From Haemaphysalis longicornis (lineage: Eukaryota; Arthropoda; Arachnida; Ixodida; Ixodidae): DNA of 64,000 nucleotides. The notes beneath the pieces were generated by a model that saw nothing but the letters and a program-made list of their open reading frames with translations, was not told the origin of the DNA and did not search any database. The stretch spans positions 189,800,688 to 189,864,687 of the forward strand of contig CM023450.1 of NCBI GenBank assembly GCA_013339765.2. Reading direction: 5' to 3'. The stretch's first letter is position 1. Each line of letters opens with the position of its first letter. This document shows positions 31,879 through 43,010 of the stretch, piece after piece. The position numbers and the translations under genes are program-made.

Positions 31879-32452
31879 AAAATTCTCCCGCATTTCCCCG
31901 AGGGGGAGAATGTGAAAGTGCGAATGCACGGTTGTCGGCCCGCTTGCGGCGCTTGCGCTCGGCCCCCGCAGCCCACCGCCTCGCCGCCTTCTCTTCCATC
32001 TCTTCCATCGGGTTTGTAGTATCACGTGTACACCACGCAGTTATCAAGCCGCTATAACGCCGCTGAGTCGCCAACGTACGCCGCTGACGACGTAGTTTGA
32101 ATGCGTTAAAGATATAAGGCGCGTTACTAACACTGATATCAGCGTCGCGTCCATGGCTTAGTCATGAAACTAAGCCATGGACGCGACGCTGATTGTAGAT
32201 TGTGTGTTTTCTGTAGTACCTTTATGTTGTGTTGCACTGTCGAAGACCGGCAATAAAGAAAAAAAAAGCGTCCATGGCTTAGCCGGTAGAGCGTCGCGCT
32301 GCGGCCGCAAAGTCCTCGGATCGAAACCTGGCGCCGGATGCTGTTTTTTTTTATATAGAGAGGAGGACTGCGGACGCCGCCGCCGCCGACGCCGCCGCCG
32401 CCGCCGGCGGTGGAAGGTTTGGGGTCGCTTATAAAGTGCATTCGCACTTAAA
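31879..32452 (+). mobile_element. Composite tRNA-derived element, copy 1
   Basis: The unit starts with a hairpin (ATTCTCCCGCATTTCCCC, then GAGGGGGAGAAT). It contains GTGCGAATGCAC near its left end (31918-31929) and the same motif inverted at its right end (32438-32449). It includes a tRNA-Arg-like head at 32268-32341 (box A TGGCTTAGCCGGTAGAGCG, box B GGATCGAAACC), a T-run, a CCG-repeat (32376-32410) and a GGTTTGGGGTCGCTTATAAA end. A second copy in the opposite orientation lies at 51999-52430 and lacks the 106-base insert found here at 32162-32267. It disrupts the CR1/L2-like LINE. Confidence 0.7.
32162..32267 (+). mobile_element. Small retroinsertion with inverted 5' end
   Basis: Flanked by perfect 15-bp duplications (GCGTCCATGGCTTAG at 32147-32161 and 32268-32282). 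It ends in GGCAATAAAGAAAAAAAAA, a poly(A)-type tail, so it was made by LINE-type target-primed reverse transcription. Its first 30 bases are the exact inverse of the target: 32140-32162 and 32169-32191 form a 23-bp perfect hairpin with a 6-base loop. The source of the remaining 75 bases was not recognised; a LINE 3' UTR is likely. Confidence 0.8.
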
Positions 32453-34240
32453 AGAAGAAATTGAACAGATAAAAATTGGATCCGAAACAGTGAGGCAAAA
32501 ACTGCAGATAGCAAATTCTTTCAACCAGTTCTTTCAGTCGGTCTTCACTAGAGATGAAACCGATCAGGTGGATGCTGACCAGGCTTGCCCGCGCGCCTGC
32601 GCAATGGAGCCCTTTTCTATTGTGCAGGAAGGGGTGTTCAGTCACTTGCTAGGGCTTGACACTAAAAAAGCAAACGGACCAGATGAAATTCCCGGTGAAT
32701 TCTTACGACGTTATGCATAATGGTCGTCCTTTTATTTAACAATCATTTTCAGAAAATCTCTGGAAACGTCCTCATTACCGCAAGACTGGCGCACTCCGAT
32801 TGTAAAGCCTATATACAAAGCTGGCAATCGGCTTCATGTGAACAATTATCGCCCCGTTTCACTGACCTCTGTGTGTTGCAAAATCATTGAACATTTCATA
32901 GCAAGGCACATTATTATTTTTCTTGAGTCAAAAGAGTTTTTTTTATCTCCATCAACACGGATTCAGGAAGGCGTTGTCAACTGTTACTCAACTGATAGAA
33001 ACAGTTCATGATTTTTATTTATCTCTCGAAGCTCGACAACAAATAGACGTCATTTGTGTAGATTTCGCCAAGGCGTTTGATAAGGTTCCTCATAACAAAT
33101 TAATTTTTAAGCTTCAGCGACTAGGACTTAGCTCAGATATACTAAATTGGATAGCCGCGTATTTAAAGAACCGTCAACAAAAAGTACGTGTAGATGATTG
33201 CACGTCTAGTTCATTGAAAGTACTGTCCGGTGTCCCACAGGGGTCTGTTCTGGGTCCTTTGTTGTTTTTAATTTTTATAAATGATATTTCCGCAGTTGTC
33301 GAAAGCCCGGTTAAAATCAAACTTTTTGCAGACGATTGTTTAATTTACGCTCCTGTAACTAACACAAACGACCAAATCAAAATTAATCGCTGTCTGCAAG
33401 CGTTGCATAATTGGTGCGCCCAGTGGGGGATGGAAATTAACTTTTCAAAGACTACGTTCACCCATATAACCAAGAAGAAATCTGTACTCGCATATGATTA
33501 TAAAATCGGAAATAACTTTCTGACCAGAACACACAGCTTTAAATACCTGGGGGTGACTATTACCAGCGATTTGGGGTGGCACACTCATGTTGAGGAGGTG
33601 TGTTCAAAGGCCTACAGAAAGTTGTTTTACTTGAGGAAAAAAACTCGAACATGCCCCTAGAGATGTCAATTACTTTCATATAAGACATTGTTCGCCTTAT
33701 TTTGGAGTATGCGTCTTCTGTATGGAGCCCTCATCAGCAGTCACTGAGAGATAAACTAGAAAAAATTCAGAGGGTAGCAGTGCGCTTCATTTGCTCGCGG
33801 TACCGGAGGACAGAATCCGTCACAAATATGTTAAAATCATGTACGCTAGAACCCCTGCAAGTGCGCCGCGAAAAGCAAAGGTTAAAACTCCTGTTTCAAA
33901 TTATAAGAGGCGAAATGAAAATAAATAAGACACATACATACAGCCTGCACCCAAACGAGGAGCTCGGTTGAACCATAGTCACCCATTAAGGCCTTTTGGG
34001 CGCGTCTAGATGGCTTTAAGAATTCTTTTTTTCCTTATAGCATAGAAGTGTGGAATAGAGTTCCAGAGTACGCTGTTACTAGTTCAAATGTCAGTGTTTG
34101 AGTGTTCGCTCGAATTGTACTACCGGTAGCACGAAACCTAATGTCTGTTTTGTCATTGTGTATTGTTTTTTTTGTTTATATTCCTCCCTGTAATGACCCT
34201 CAAGTGAGGGTTACAGTATCAATAAAGAAATAAATAAATA
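32453..34240 (+). mobile_element. CR1/L2-like LINE, part 3: reverse transcriptase and 3' end
   Basis: Continues the LINE from 31878. Frame 32436-32720 gives the start of the reverse transcriptase (FNQFFQSVFT, KKANGPDEIP). After a stop, 32760-32900 gives LPQDWRTPIVKPIYK and NNYRPVSLTS. After a frameshift near 32935 a 245-codon frame reads HGFRKALSTVTQL, FAKAFDKVPH (the A motif), GVPQGSVLGPLLF (B), and FADD instead of YADD (about 33328), ending at a stop at 33660. The C-terminal helper region resumes at 33702-33971 (LEYASSVWSP, RRTESVTNML). The 3' end carries CAATAAAGAAATAAATAAATA (about 34219-34239), a CR1/L2-type short-repeat tail. Two asymmetric disruptions make it non-functional. Confidence 0.8.
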
Positions 34241-34427
34241 TATATAAGAGGTTTTTCCGGCAGTTACCCACTTATGACAGGCTGTAGACGTTCGCGTTAC
34301 GCCCCGGGGGTTGCAAAGAAGGTCCCCTTCTCCCCGTGTAGTCTGAGTGGCGCTGGCTACCACCCTCAAGCGTCAGATACAGTTGTAGTAAATGTAAATA
34401 CCCCAGAATGTGAAGGGGAACACAGTC

Positions 34428-34499
34428 GCCCAGATAGCCGAATTAGTAAGGCATTCGAGATCTAATCGAAAGGCGTGGGTTCGGTCCTCACTCTGGGCG
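34428..34499 (+). pseudogene. tRNA-like unit with perfect acceptor stem
   Basis: GCCCAGA (34428-34434) pairs fully with TCTGGGC (34492-34498). The T arm GTGGG-TTCGGTC-CTCAC and the anticodon stem TTCGA/TCGAA also pair. The loop gives anticodon TCT, but position 33 is A rather than the universal T, and the D loop lacks the GG pair. A T-run follows (TTTTTC). It looks like a decayed tRNA or the head of a tRNA-derived SINE rather than a working tRNA-Arg. Confidence 0.5.
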
Positions 34500-34798
34500 C
34501 GTGTTTTTCTTTCTTTCTTTCTCACGTAATTAAAAAAATAATAAATATTGTAACGTCACTAACGGTAAAAAATCGTCTAACTCTGCAGGGGCGTCTGAAT
34601 CACCAAACTGCAACTTTTGTATACAGTGACCATTCAAACCGGCCCGCCTCTTTTCCCATCGCGATAGGTCTTACGTCGATAGTAATGCGCAGCCTCCTTC
34701 CCAAAGGACTTTCGCTGGCCACGCTGTGCCATTTGGACGCCTACAACTTCTCTGCAATGTATGTTAGCCTTCGTGAAGGTTTTATTTTGAAAAGTAAA

Positions 34799-34985
34799 CC
34801 CGCCGCGGTGGCTCACTGGCTAAGGTATTGTGCTGCTGAGCCTAGGGACGCTGTTTCGACCTCGGCTTCGGTAGTTGCATTTCCGAGGGAGGCGAAAAGC
34901 GAAAACGCCCGTCTGTTGAGATTCCAGCGCAATTAAAGATCGCCAGGGGAGCAAAATTAATCACAGCTCTCCACTATGGCTAGCT
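34799..34985 (+). mobile_element. Ruka-like SINE
   Basis: Starts CCCGCCGCGGTGGCTCAC, followed by GGCTAAGGTATTGTGCTGCT (box A region), a degraded box B (CTGTTTCGACCTC) and the GGCGAAAAGCGAAAACGCCC body block. It has the same head as the copy at 40775. The 3' half is diverged and lacks the AATC tail. Confidence 0.7.
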
Positions 34986-35842
34986 TCATAGCCCGGGTGC
35001 AGCTTCCGCGCGTTACACCTCACAATGACACGCCATATGCTCACAAACCATATGCAGCTGCGATGACGTGTTGTGTGAGGCCGGCACTTAAGTCTGTTTA
35101 CTCTGGGCTCACAGCTGGAAGAGTCAAAGGTTCAGCTTCGGCCGGGATTCCACTACCCATGTTCTTTAAAAGGCGTTGTTTGAAGCATGTGTACTCTCAG
35201 TGGTTGGGTCCCGTCTGGTCTCCGTCAGGGATGCGTTGATCTTGCACAGGTACCCGTACAATATTGCTACTGAATAGCACCGCGAAGTTGACACGGCAAG
35301 TTAGGGGCAATCCCCAAGGCTAATGGGGTGAAAACTAGTGCCCCAATGGTATGCCTTTCACTCCTGAGCCGCAACGTTACGTCCGGTGCATAGTGCGGCA
35401 TCTGGTGGTGAGTGCGTCGCCGCGTAGGAGACAAGAAATCAGAAGGAAGTTCGTATCACTGTTTAAGTACCGCACGTTCGCGGTCACTTGAGGTCGAGGT
35501 CCACTGTCGCAACGAGGCTCATTGAAGTATACCCTGCCACAAGAGTGGAACAGGCAGCATTCGAACGGCGCAGAGATGTTAGCCAGCCCAATGGTATGCT
35601 TGGAGCGCGTCCGATAGCGTGATGAGCGCACTATTGCGCACCACAGCAGTTGTATCTCTGCCGCAACCACCTCTTGTCAAGCCTTGTACCCCGCATCCAC
35701 CGGGATAATAGTTTGTGTTAAACCTGTGTGCACATACATGAGCGCCTTGCCTGGTGGAGACGTGCTGGAACCACAACGCCGACCATGTATGGACGGGGTA
35801 GAGTTGACTGTAAAGATTGGAAGGCGAGGCTGGAAGTTGTCT
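34986..35842. other. No recognisable gene
   Basis: Short frames only. The right part may belong to flanking Penelope-derived sequence. Confidence 0.35.
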
Positions 35843-36338
35843 TACGAAAATTGCGCTAAATGGACAAACAGAGGAAGGAAGACCGAGAACGCGCAACTCA
35901 CAACTATTTATTTGCAGGGAAATAAGGTGCCTTAAACAGGCTTTTACATGACATAAAAGCATAAAAGCAGATAGTAAACTCGATGACAGAGCCACAATAC
36001 TGTGAGCCCGCCTACCGCTTGCTGTCTAAAAAACGAAACTCATTGCTAAAAAGTGATAATGACGGTTCACTGATGCACCCCTCGCGAGCTTTTTGAACGA
36101 AGTACGCTTCTGAAAGCTCACGCGCCACAGTGTCACGGCTTTTACAATGATAATAGTTTCTTTGAGGCGCGGAGTGCAACCACAATCACGGCAATGACTG
36201 GGCAAGTCTGATCCGGTGCTGTTCTTAATTGATAAATCGTGTTCTCTGAAGCGATCATTTCTGCAACGTCCACTTTGCCCAATATATACCTTGTCTCATA
36301 TGAGCCGTATATGCCAACTTTGCATCCCACGTACTCCA
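35843..36338 (-). mobile_element. Penelope-like element 3' end (left arm of palindrome)
   Basis: The minus-strand sequence is about 90% similar by eye to the plus-strand copy at 36364-36864, and the two form a head-to-head palindrome with a 25-base spacer. The arm covers the degraded GIY-YIG endonuclease end and its 3' untranslated region. Frames are broken (for example GKVDVAEMIASENT in place of the intact GQSGRCLNDRLREH), and deletions near 36130 remove a few codons. No reverse transcriptase portion is present. Confidence 0.7.
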
Positions 36339-36342
36339 TGAC

Positions 36343-36864
36343 ATGCTTCTTCCCACACGGATGAAGTACGTGGGATGCGAAGTTGGCATTGTTTACCAGA
36401 CACCGCTCACATGTGACAATGTATATATTGGGCAAAGTGGACGTTGTTTAAATGATCGCCTCAGGGAACACCATTCCTCAATCAATAACGGCACTGGATC
36501 ACACTTGCCCATTCATTGCCGTGATTGTGGTTGTACGCCGCGCCTCAAAGAAACTATTATCATTGACAGTAGCCGTGACACTGTGGCGCGTGAGCTTCCA
36601 GAGGCGTACTTCACTCAAAAAAATTGCGAGGGGTGCATCAGTGAACCATTATTATAACTTTTTACCAATAAATTTCGTTTTTGAGACAGCAAGCGGTAGG
36701 CGGGCCCTGAGTATTGTGGCTCTGTCATCGAGTATACTATCTGCTTTTATGTTTTTATGTCATGTAGAAGCCTATTTAAGGAAACTTTCTCTACAAATAA
36801 ATAGTTGTGAGTTGCGCGTTCTTTGTCTTCCTTCCTCTGTTTGTCCATTTAGCGCAATTTTCGT
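36343..36864 (+). mobile_element. Penelope-like element 3' end with GIY-YIG domain (right arm)
   Basis: The plus-strand frame 36343-36657 (104 codons) reads the C-terminal GIY-YIG endonuclease of a Penelope-like retroelement: GIVYQTPLTCDNVYIGQSG (the GIY...YIG strand pair), RCLNDRLREH (catalytic Arg), a Cys/His cluster (HLPIHCRDCGC) and ARELPEAYF (catalytic Glu). Full proteins carry a reverse transcriptase of 400 or more residues before this domain, which is missing here. The 3' region to 36864 mirrors the left arm. The frame is intact, so the arm may be younger than it seems, or conserved by chance. Confidence 0.8.
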
Positions 36865-37529
36865 AATTCATAATGCACCAACTAGCCCAACAGCACATTT
36901 TACTGGAAGTTGTCTCTTGAAGCAGAAAAAAAAACCGAGCCTTGAGTTTGGCGTTATCAAGACGTTTACAAATCTCGCAAACTTTGCTGTGAGCAAGCGA
37001 AGGTTCCTCCGCACGAATTAATGTGGTTCAGGAACACAAAATGAAATGTAGCTATGTTGGGCTACAAACATAGACACCAAGCTCGGAACCTGTTGCCCCA
37101 CAAGTATTAGAAGCTCTTGGTGACTAAAGTCAACGGGAAGGGCTCGCGCTAAGCGATGCGCTTTGGGACGCCTGTCTTGGTCCTACGAAATTCCCACGTC
37201 TAAACGTTTCGAGTGTTCGGCGGAGGAAAACGAAGACTTACTGGAGACAGTTGCTCTAGAGCATACAGAGTACTCACAGGTAACCAACGTGATATGCTCT
37301 GTCACTCCCACCTCCTGCATAGGCACCACAACAAACAGAAAAGGCCTCTTCGGTTAGGGACGTGCTCGAGGAGGCAGACCAACAATCGGCCCTGCTGCAA
37401 GCTCAGGTCAGCAAATTCACCCAGCGCCGTGCTCGACTAATGCGTCTCTCGCACCGACAGCACCCTGGACGAGGGTTCGAGTTCCGCAACAAGGAGCGTT
37501 AAACCTGACCAGTTTTTTTTCCCTTGGTC
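36865..37529. other. No confident gene; two weak exon-like stretches
   Basis: 37163-37278 reads an acidic frame ending at CACAG before GTAACC. 37357-37501 reads an open basic frame (DVLEEADQQSALLQAQ). Their phases do not match across the 80-base gap, so I do not call a gene. Confidence 0.3.
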
Positions 37530-37805
37530 AGCAGCGTTTTTTTCTTTGGAAACCTGAGAACACCAACCACATTTTTATAGACTGCGGTTATGTCACCTTT
37601 TTTGTACATTCTTCAGAGCACATTAAGAAGACCCGCCTGTGATCCCATGTATACCACCCGCCTCATTCGTGTAGAAAAAGTACGTGATAACCTGTAATGG
37701 GCTCATGCGTTGGGTCCTATGGGCCTAGTGCCCTGCAGTTTTGATACGTGGCGCCAATTGGCAGCGGTGGCAGCATTACCTCTCAAATGAAAATAAATAA
37801 AAAAT
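37530..37805 (+). mobile_element. LINE 3' end remnant
   Basis: Frame pieces WKPENTNHIFIDC (about 37545-37590) match the Cys/His tail seen at 8.25 kb and in other tick LINE C-termini. AATAAATAAAAA closes the unit (about 37790-37805). Several frameshifts and a stop are present. Confidence 0.4.
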
Positions 37806-38041
37806 GCACAACAATTTCCAATCTGACCTAATGGCAAAACCCTGAAACTTAGCCGGAAATAAGTAAATTCGCGTTCTATAGCAGTAATATAACTCCCATA
37901 GCCAGTGTAAATGTTTGTTTATTGAAACCCATTGAAATATAACTGAAAATGTTTCTATACCGTGAATCGCTAATAAAAGCCGACGACAGTAAAAAGGATC
38001 AGCTACTTGCGACACCGACATGCACGAAGCACATAGTACCT

Positions 38042-38262
38042 GGATGATGATGATGACGATGAATAAACTTTATTTCAGTCGAGGTGCTGATTTTAGGGCA
38101 CCCGTCCGGTAGGAAGCTTCCTTAGTCCGGGACGCCTCGGACTATGCTGGCCACCTGTGCCTCTCACCAATCGTCGCTGGTGTGAGAGGTCGGAACTAGT
38201 CAGCAGCTCCACCCACTGCTCATAGGTAGGGTTGTGGTTAGGGTGAGGGTATTACTGGCACT
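38042..38262 (-). mobile_element. I-clade LINE 3' fragment
   Basis: On the minus strand a C-terminal frame (YEQWVELLTSSDL) is followed by a short 3' UTR with AATAAAG and a TCATCATCATC tail at 38045-38060. This matches the organisation of the element at the window start. It is strongly 5'-truncated. Confidence 0.65.
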
Positions 38263-38504
38263 GGTACCGGAGAAAAAATAAATAGAACAACACCATATGT
38301 GCATCGCTGTATCTGCAGCCTACTTGGCATGCTACCGCTGCTGAAAAGATGCCGCTTATCGAACAAACGGAACGAGTGTTTATTTTTGTAGCTCCACAAG
38401 AACCAAAGCCTTGTTGTGTCAGCATGAGTATGTATAAACATCAGAAAATACATGGAGCATCCCAAGTATCTGCGTGCTTTCATTGTAGGTACCCATGTGG
38501 CAAA

Positions 38505-38770
38505 ATATTGTCACGAAGCCAGAGACGACGCAGTTGTCTTGAAGGAAAACACGTTTATTGGAGCGAACTTGTGCTCCTCTAACAACTCAAAGAATACACA
38601 GGCGGCGAAGCAGCAGTCCACAAAGTGACGTGTGCGGGCGAGCGTCGACGATCGGAATGCCGTGGCGTCGGCTCTGCAGGCTTTTATCTTTAGGCGCGAG
38701 TGTTTCTGGAACCGTCGATTTACACTCAGAACATTCTAGATCAGAGAATATTTTTCTGGGCTAGTGACGT
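38505..38770 (-). repeat. Probable solo LTR
   Basis: Minus-strand sequence ending in TCGTCTCTGGCTTCGTGACA, with AATAAA about 50 bases earlier and an ATAAAAGCCTGCAGAGCC promoter-like stretch about 170 bases earlier. This order fits an LTR (promoter, poly(A) signal, CA end). The 5' border and target duplication could not be fixed, and no internal genes are adjacent. Confidence 0.4.
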
Positions 38771-39417
38771 TAAGACGAAGCAGTCTGCTCATCTGAATGA
38801 GATAGCCCGTGCGGCATAAAAATAAACAATGCAAGACGTGCTTCGCTGACACAGATAACAGAGGCGGGCGTAGCCGAGCAGTAAAAAACAAACAATAAAT
38901 AAACAAACAAACGCATACATGGTTCGCAGCAATACAAAGAAAGCTTTGAAAATAAAGCATATGTTACGTAAATGTTTACACTACAGAGCGACACAACGAT
39001 AAACAGATGAATACCGACCAGCCAGAAGTCGGACACTCGCGTACACAGTTTTACTGAAATGACTGTCTAATATCTTAAACATACGGTCCTGCACAACTTG
39101 TAGTTTGCGTTTCTGCCATAGTTGGTCCAAGAAAACGAGTTCAAGTAGAGCTTGTTGGGCAAAATATTTTTGCTGATGCAGGTAACTATACGGCCACATC
39201 CACGTACGCTGGCATGCAGCTACACCAACACAACGAACAACTCCATCAGCTTCGAAAATATTTATATTGCTCCAAATGTTATTTTACTTTATCGGCACCA
39301 CGAATGCAAGACGACCTATTTGTGGAAAACTATACCTCCCTTTGCGTGCTCTGCCATGTCCGTGCTGGTGGATAAATATGTCGATAGATACAATGGGTAA
39401 ACAAATAAAATAAAAGT

Positions 39418-39735
<318 letters not shown>

Positions 39736-39884
39736 GCTTCCACACACACGCATATACCTGTAAAAATATTCGGCTTATAAATTCCTGTGAACACTTTTAT
39801 TAAAGCATTAGGAGACATTTCTTCAGCCCATCCAACGAACACTCTTTATATTTTCAGCAGTTTTAGGCAGAGGTTTGCAGCGCA

Positions 39885-40560
39885 GATGAGAGAGAGATGG
39901 TAAATGTTTATTGAAAAGGAGGAGAGGTCGGCCCGAGAAACTAATCTTGGGCTAGCTACTTCCCGCTGGGACGATTGTACTGGGGACTAAAACAGAAAAG
40001 AATAAATAAAGGTATGAGAAATGACAGTGAAATCGACGAATGAACTATGTACAACAGTAAGACCAATAAACGTCTCACGTACAACGGGGCGCCGAATCAG
40101 ATTATCACAGTCCACTTTTCGGCACATGATTATCGTCCATAAAAAAATGGGAGATTATTCCGCAGTATTTAAATGTTTTGCACCCTAGAACCGAGAATCC
40201 CGAGAGGAGTCACTAAGGAATATGAGCACTGATTTAACGGCTAGGCTCTGCTTCCTGTTGTCAGCAAACGTGCCCAAAATCTTTTGTTCGGACAAAGGGC
40301 GAGTGTCCAAGCGTAGTAATGCTGCCTCAAGGTTCTTTCGCTCACTAGTGTACCTTGGGCAAACGCTAAGCAAATTCTCGGTAGTCTCTGGACATCTACA
40401 TAGAAGGCAGTCCGGGCTGTCCTCCCGACAGATTGTATGGAGATACTTTCGGGTCAATGCTACTCCCGTCGCAGCCTGTGCAGCAAGGTCAATACAACTG
40501 GCTTTGCTGTGATGAATTGCTTTCTGCCGTCCTTGCGAAACATTTTCATTTTATTAAAGC
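39885..40560 (-). mobile_element. LINE 3' end (Cys/His tail and CT-repeat end)
   Basis: The minus-strand frame 40185-40457 (90 codons), open upstream into about 40510, reads LTRKYLHTICREDSPDCLLC, then a CPETTENLLSVCPRY segment (a C-x2-C...H/N...C cluster) and a LKSVLIFL-like end. The 3' UTR ends with AATAAACATT and a CTCTCT tail at about 39886-39900. No RNase H motif is left. Confidence 0.55.
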
Positions 40561-40774
40561 CTCATTTGGCTATTTGTATCGCAATGCAGCAGAATATCGA
40601 TCATTCGTTTTGCTTCTGCTGATATTTGTACTAGGCTTAATACGATGCTAAGGGACATCGCCAGCTCGCGGAACAGAAGGATTATTTCTTCGTTGTCAGC
40701 AAGATGCCATACCAGCGCACGAGGCCCATGCGGAAGAGGTGATGTGGTAATGACGGTGCACCACTCTAATATTA

Positions 40775-41049
40775 CCCGCCGCGGTGGCTCAGTGACTAAG
40801 GCGTTGTGCTGCTGGGCACGAGGTCACGGGTTCGATTCCCGGCCTTAGCAGCCGCTTTTCTGAAGGAGGCTAAAAGCAAAAACGCCCCTGTGTACAAGAC
40901 TTCGGCGCACGTTGAAGATCCCCAGGTGGTCCAAAGTAATCCGGAGCACTCCACTACGGCGCGCCTCATCGCGTGAGTTGCGTCGGCGCGTTAAACCCTA
41001 CAATCAATCAATGAATCAATCTATCAATGAATCAATCAATCAATCAATA
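40775..41049 (+). mobile_element. Ruka-like SINE, best-preserved copy
   Basis: A tRNA-like head has box A (GGTGGCTCAGTGACTAAGGC) and box B (GGGTTCGATTCCC), spaced normally. The conserved body follows (GGCTAAAAGCAAAAACGCCC, then CCCCAGGTGG, CCGGAGCACTCCACTACGGC, GCGCGTTAAACCC), with an (A)ATC-type tail at 41001-41049. RNA polymerase III transcription and LINE-driven mobility are known for such SINEs. Confidence 0.85.
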
Positions 41050-41925
41050 ACCTCTCTAATATTGATGTGACGACTGTCAGCAGCTATTTTTGTGAATTGT
41101 GGCCATTTTAACAGAATTTCGGATGTGATTTATCTTATTTTAAAGATTACAGGTTTTGTAGCATTTGTCCTGCTTCAACGTTGGTAATAGTATTCGCCCC
41201 TCAAAGTTCGACAGGCGGTTTTTAAACAAGCACTGACAAAATCACTGTTTGTACGTGGGCAATGAAAAGAAAAACTCACAGACCGACACGAATTACTGCG
41301 TTGAAGTGGCCCGAGAAAGGCTATCTGCTTCCAAATGGCTTCAATAACTAAGGCGACACTGAAATACGCCATTCACTTTAGGGTGGCTAGCGAGTTATTA
41401 TACCTCACATTATACGTCTGCCATTCGCGCCCAGCTGGCGTGATGATACACTGCGTTAACATCTGCTTGAGCTGTCGGACATGTCTACACCTACTTCTTA
41501 CCACCCCTTCCCGGAAGCGCACATTCAAGATCAGTTCCAACTGTGAATAACAGATCTTAATATAGTTTTGAAGGCACGACATAGACCCAAAGGTGGCACT
41601 GTTGGGTATAAGATCAGTCCTGCTTGACATTACGGTGAGGCCTTCATCACCAATCACTTACTTCTCGCGTCTGCGAGTGGCTTTCGCCGCATTGAAACCC
41701 ATACATTTCAGCTTTTTGTTACATCGCCCATACCAAAGAAAAAAATTTAGGCCTTAGCCTTAATCTCATGCAGAGGGCTGAAAACGGAATAAAGGCAGTT
41801 TTACTGCGGAGATGCCTTAGCCTTCTCTCTCACCCTCTTTCCATCTACGTGCCTCGTTACTCCCAGGGCCATCTATTCGGAGGCAAAGCAAACTAGTTAG
41901 CTTCCCTATAGGTGGGTCGCCGGAG
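41050..41925. other. No recognisable gene
   Basis: Short frames only. Confidence 0.4.
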
Positions 41926-41995
41926 AGACTGAGAGAGAGAACAACTTTATTGCGTGACCGGAATGGGGTCGAGAAAAGTAGGGTATTTACGGAGC
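41926..41995 (-). mobile_element. LINE 3'-UTR tail
   Basis: The minus strand reads CGCAATAAAGTTGTTCTCTCTC: poly(A) signal followed by a CT-type tail, as in the I-clade ends. The coding part is absent or unrecognisable. Confidence 0.35.
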
Positions 41996-41999
41996 AATG

Positions 42000-43010
42000 C
42001 ATTGAGCTTTAAATGCATTTTAATTTCATTGAGCTTTAAAAAGCAGCATTACGATGGGCAGAGGTATATAAGGTACCCTAAAAGGCATTGAATTCGCTTG
42101 AACAGATGTTAGGGTAAACTCAGATTGATTAATTCAGTTGATAAAGAATGAACGTTATTTATAGTAGATGAAGGCCGATTTAGGTCAATTAAGGTAGATA
42201 AAGGAAGACTGAGGTAGGTTAGGACATAATAACTTAGACTGAGATAAAACAGGACAAGTTGAGGATTATGGTAGGTTGAAGTGGAATCTCACAAGGATAA
42301 AAATATCTTAACGTGGTTGAAGTTGCTGCGACTATTTAGGATCAATAAAATAGAATTAGGTAGATAAATATAGATGTACTTAACATGGCTTCAGGGGTTT
42401 TAGATAAATAAATACATAAATTATAATAGTTCAGGATGCACTATCACGGATTCTTGCGGAATATGCTAAGGGGCTGAAGCTCCGCTACAGTTAAGAGATT
42501 AGGACAGGTGCAGGAGCCCTAAGATAGAGTAATGTAGATTTAGCGACATAAGAAGGATCTACAATGATACTGGTTAAAGCATATAAAACTATAATAGAGT
42601 ATTCAGGGGGACTGAGAACGATTGAAAATAATTCACATGAAATATAACGTAATGTGGTAGCGTACGGTATGGGATGAATTGAGAAAAATAAGGTAGGTAA
42701 GGATGTATGGGCATGGATTCTCGAAGGATAATGTCAGGATGCATCAGGTCTGATTTAGCGGAGTAGCCAGAATAGGAAAACGTGAAGTGGTTGTTGAGGA
42801 CAATTAGGATAATTATTTACGGTTAGATAGAGAAGGATTAGAAGGGTTAGGGTAAAATGGTGTAGGTTTTGGTGGAGTCTAGATTGATTATTAGAAAATA
42901 GCGTGAAATAAGGTGAAGATAGTTTGAGATGGAGAAGGGTGGTTTAAGTTTGAAAGTGTAGATTAAGGTAAATTTATCCAATTAAGATATATTCAGCTGA
43001 ATCTCTCAGT
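42000..43010. repeat. Purine-rich, strand-asymmetric low-complexity tract
   Basis: About 1 kb with strong excess of A, G and T over C on the plus strand, built from diffuse variants of TAGGT(A/T)GATTAAGG, GGATAAGG and GTAGATTAAGG. No long open frame on either strand and no exact tandem unit by eye. Probably a decayed minisatellite or satellite. Confidence 0.6.

Noticed and set aside
37163..37501. Two-exon gene with 80-base intron
   Set aside because: The donor and acceptor exist, but the phases of the two open stretches do not match and no homology is recognised.
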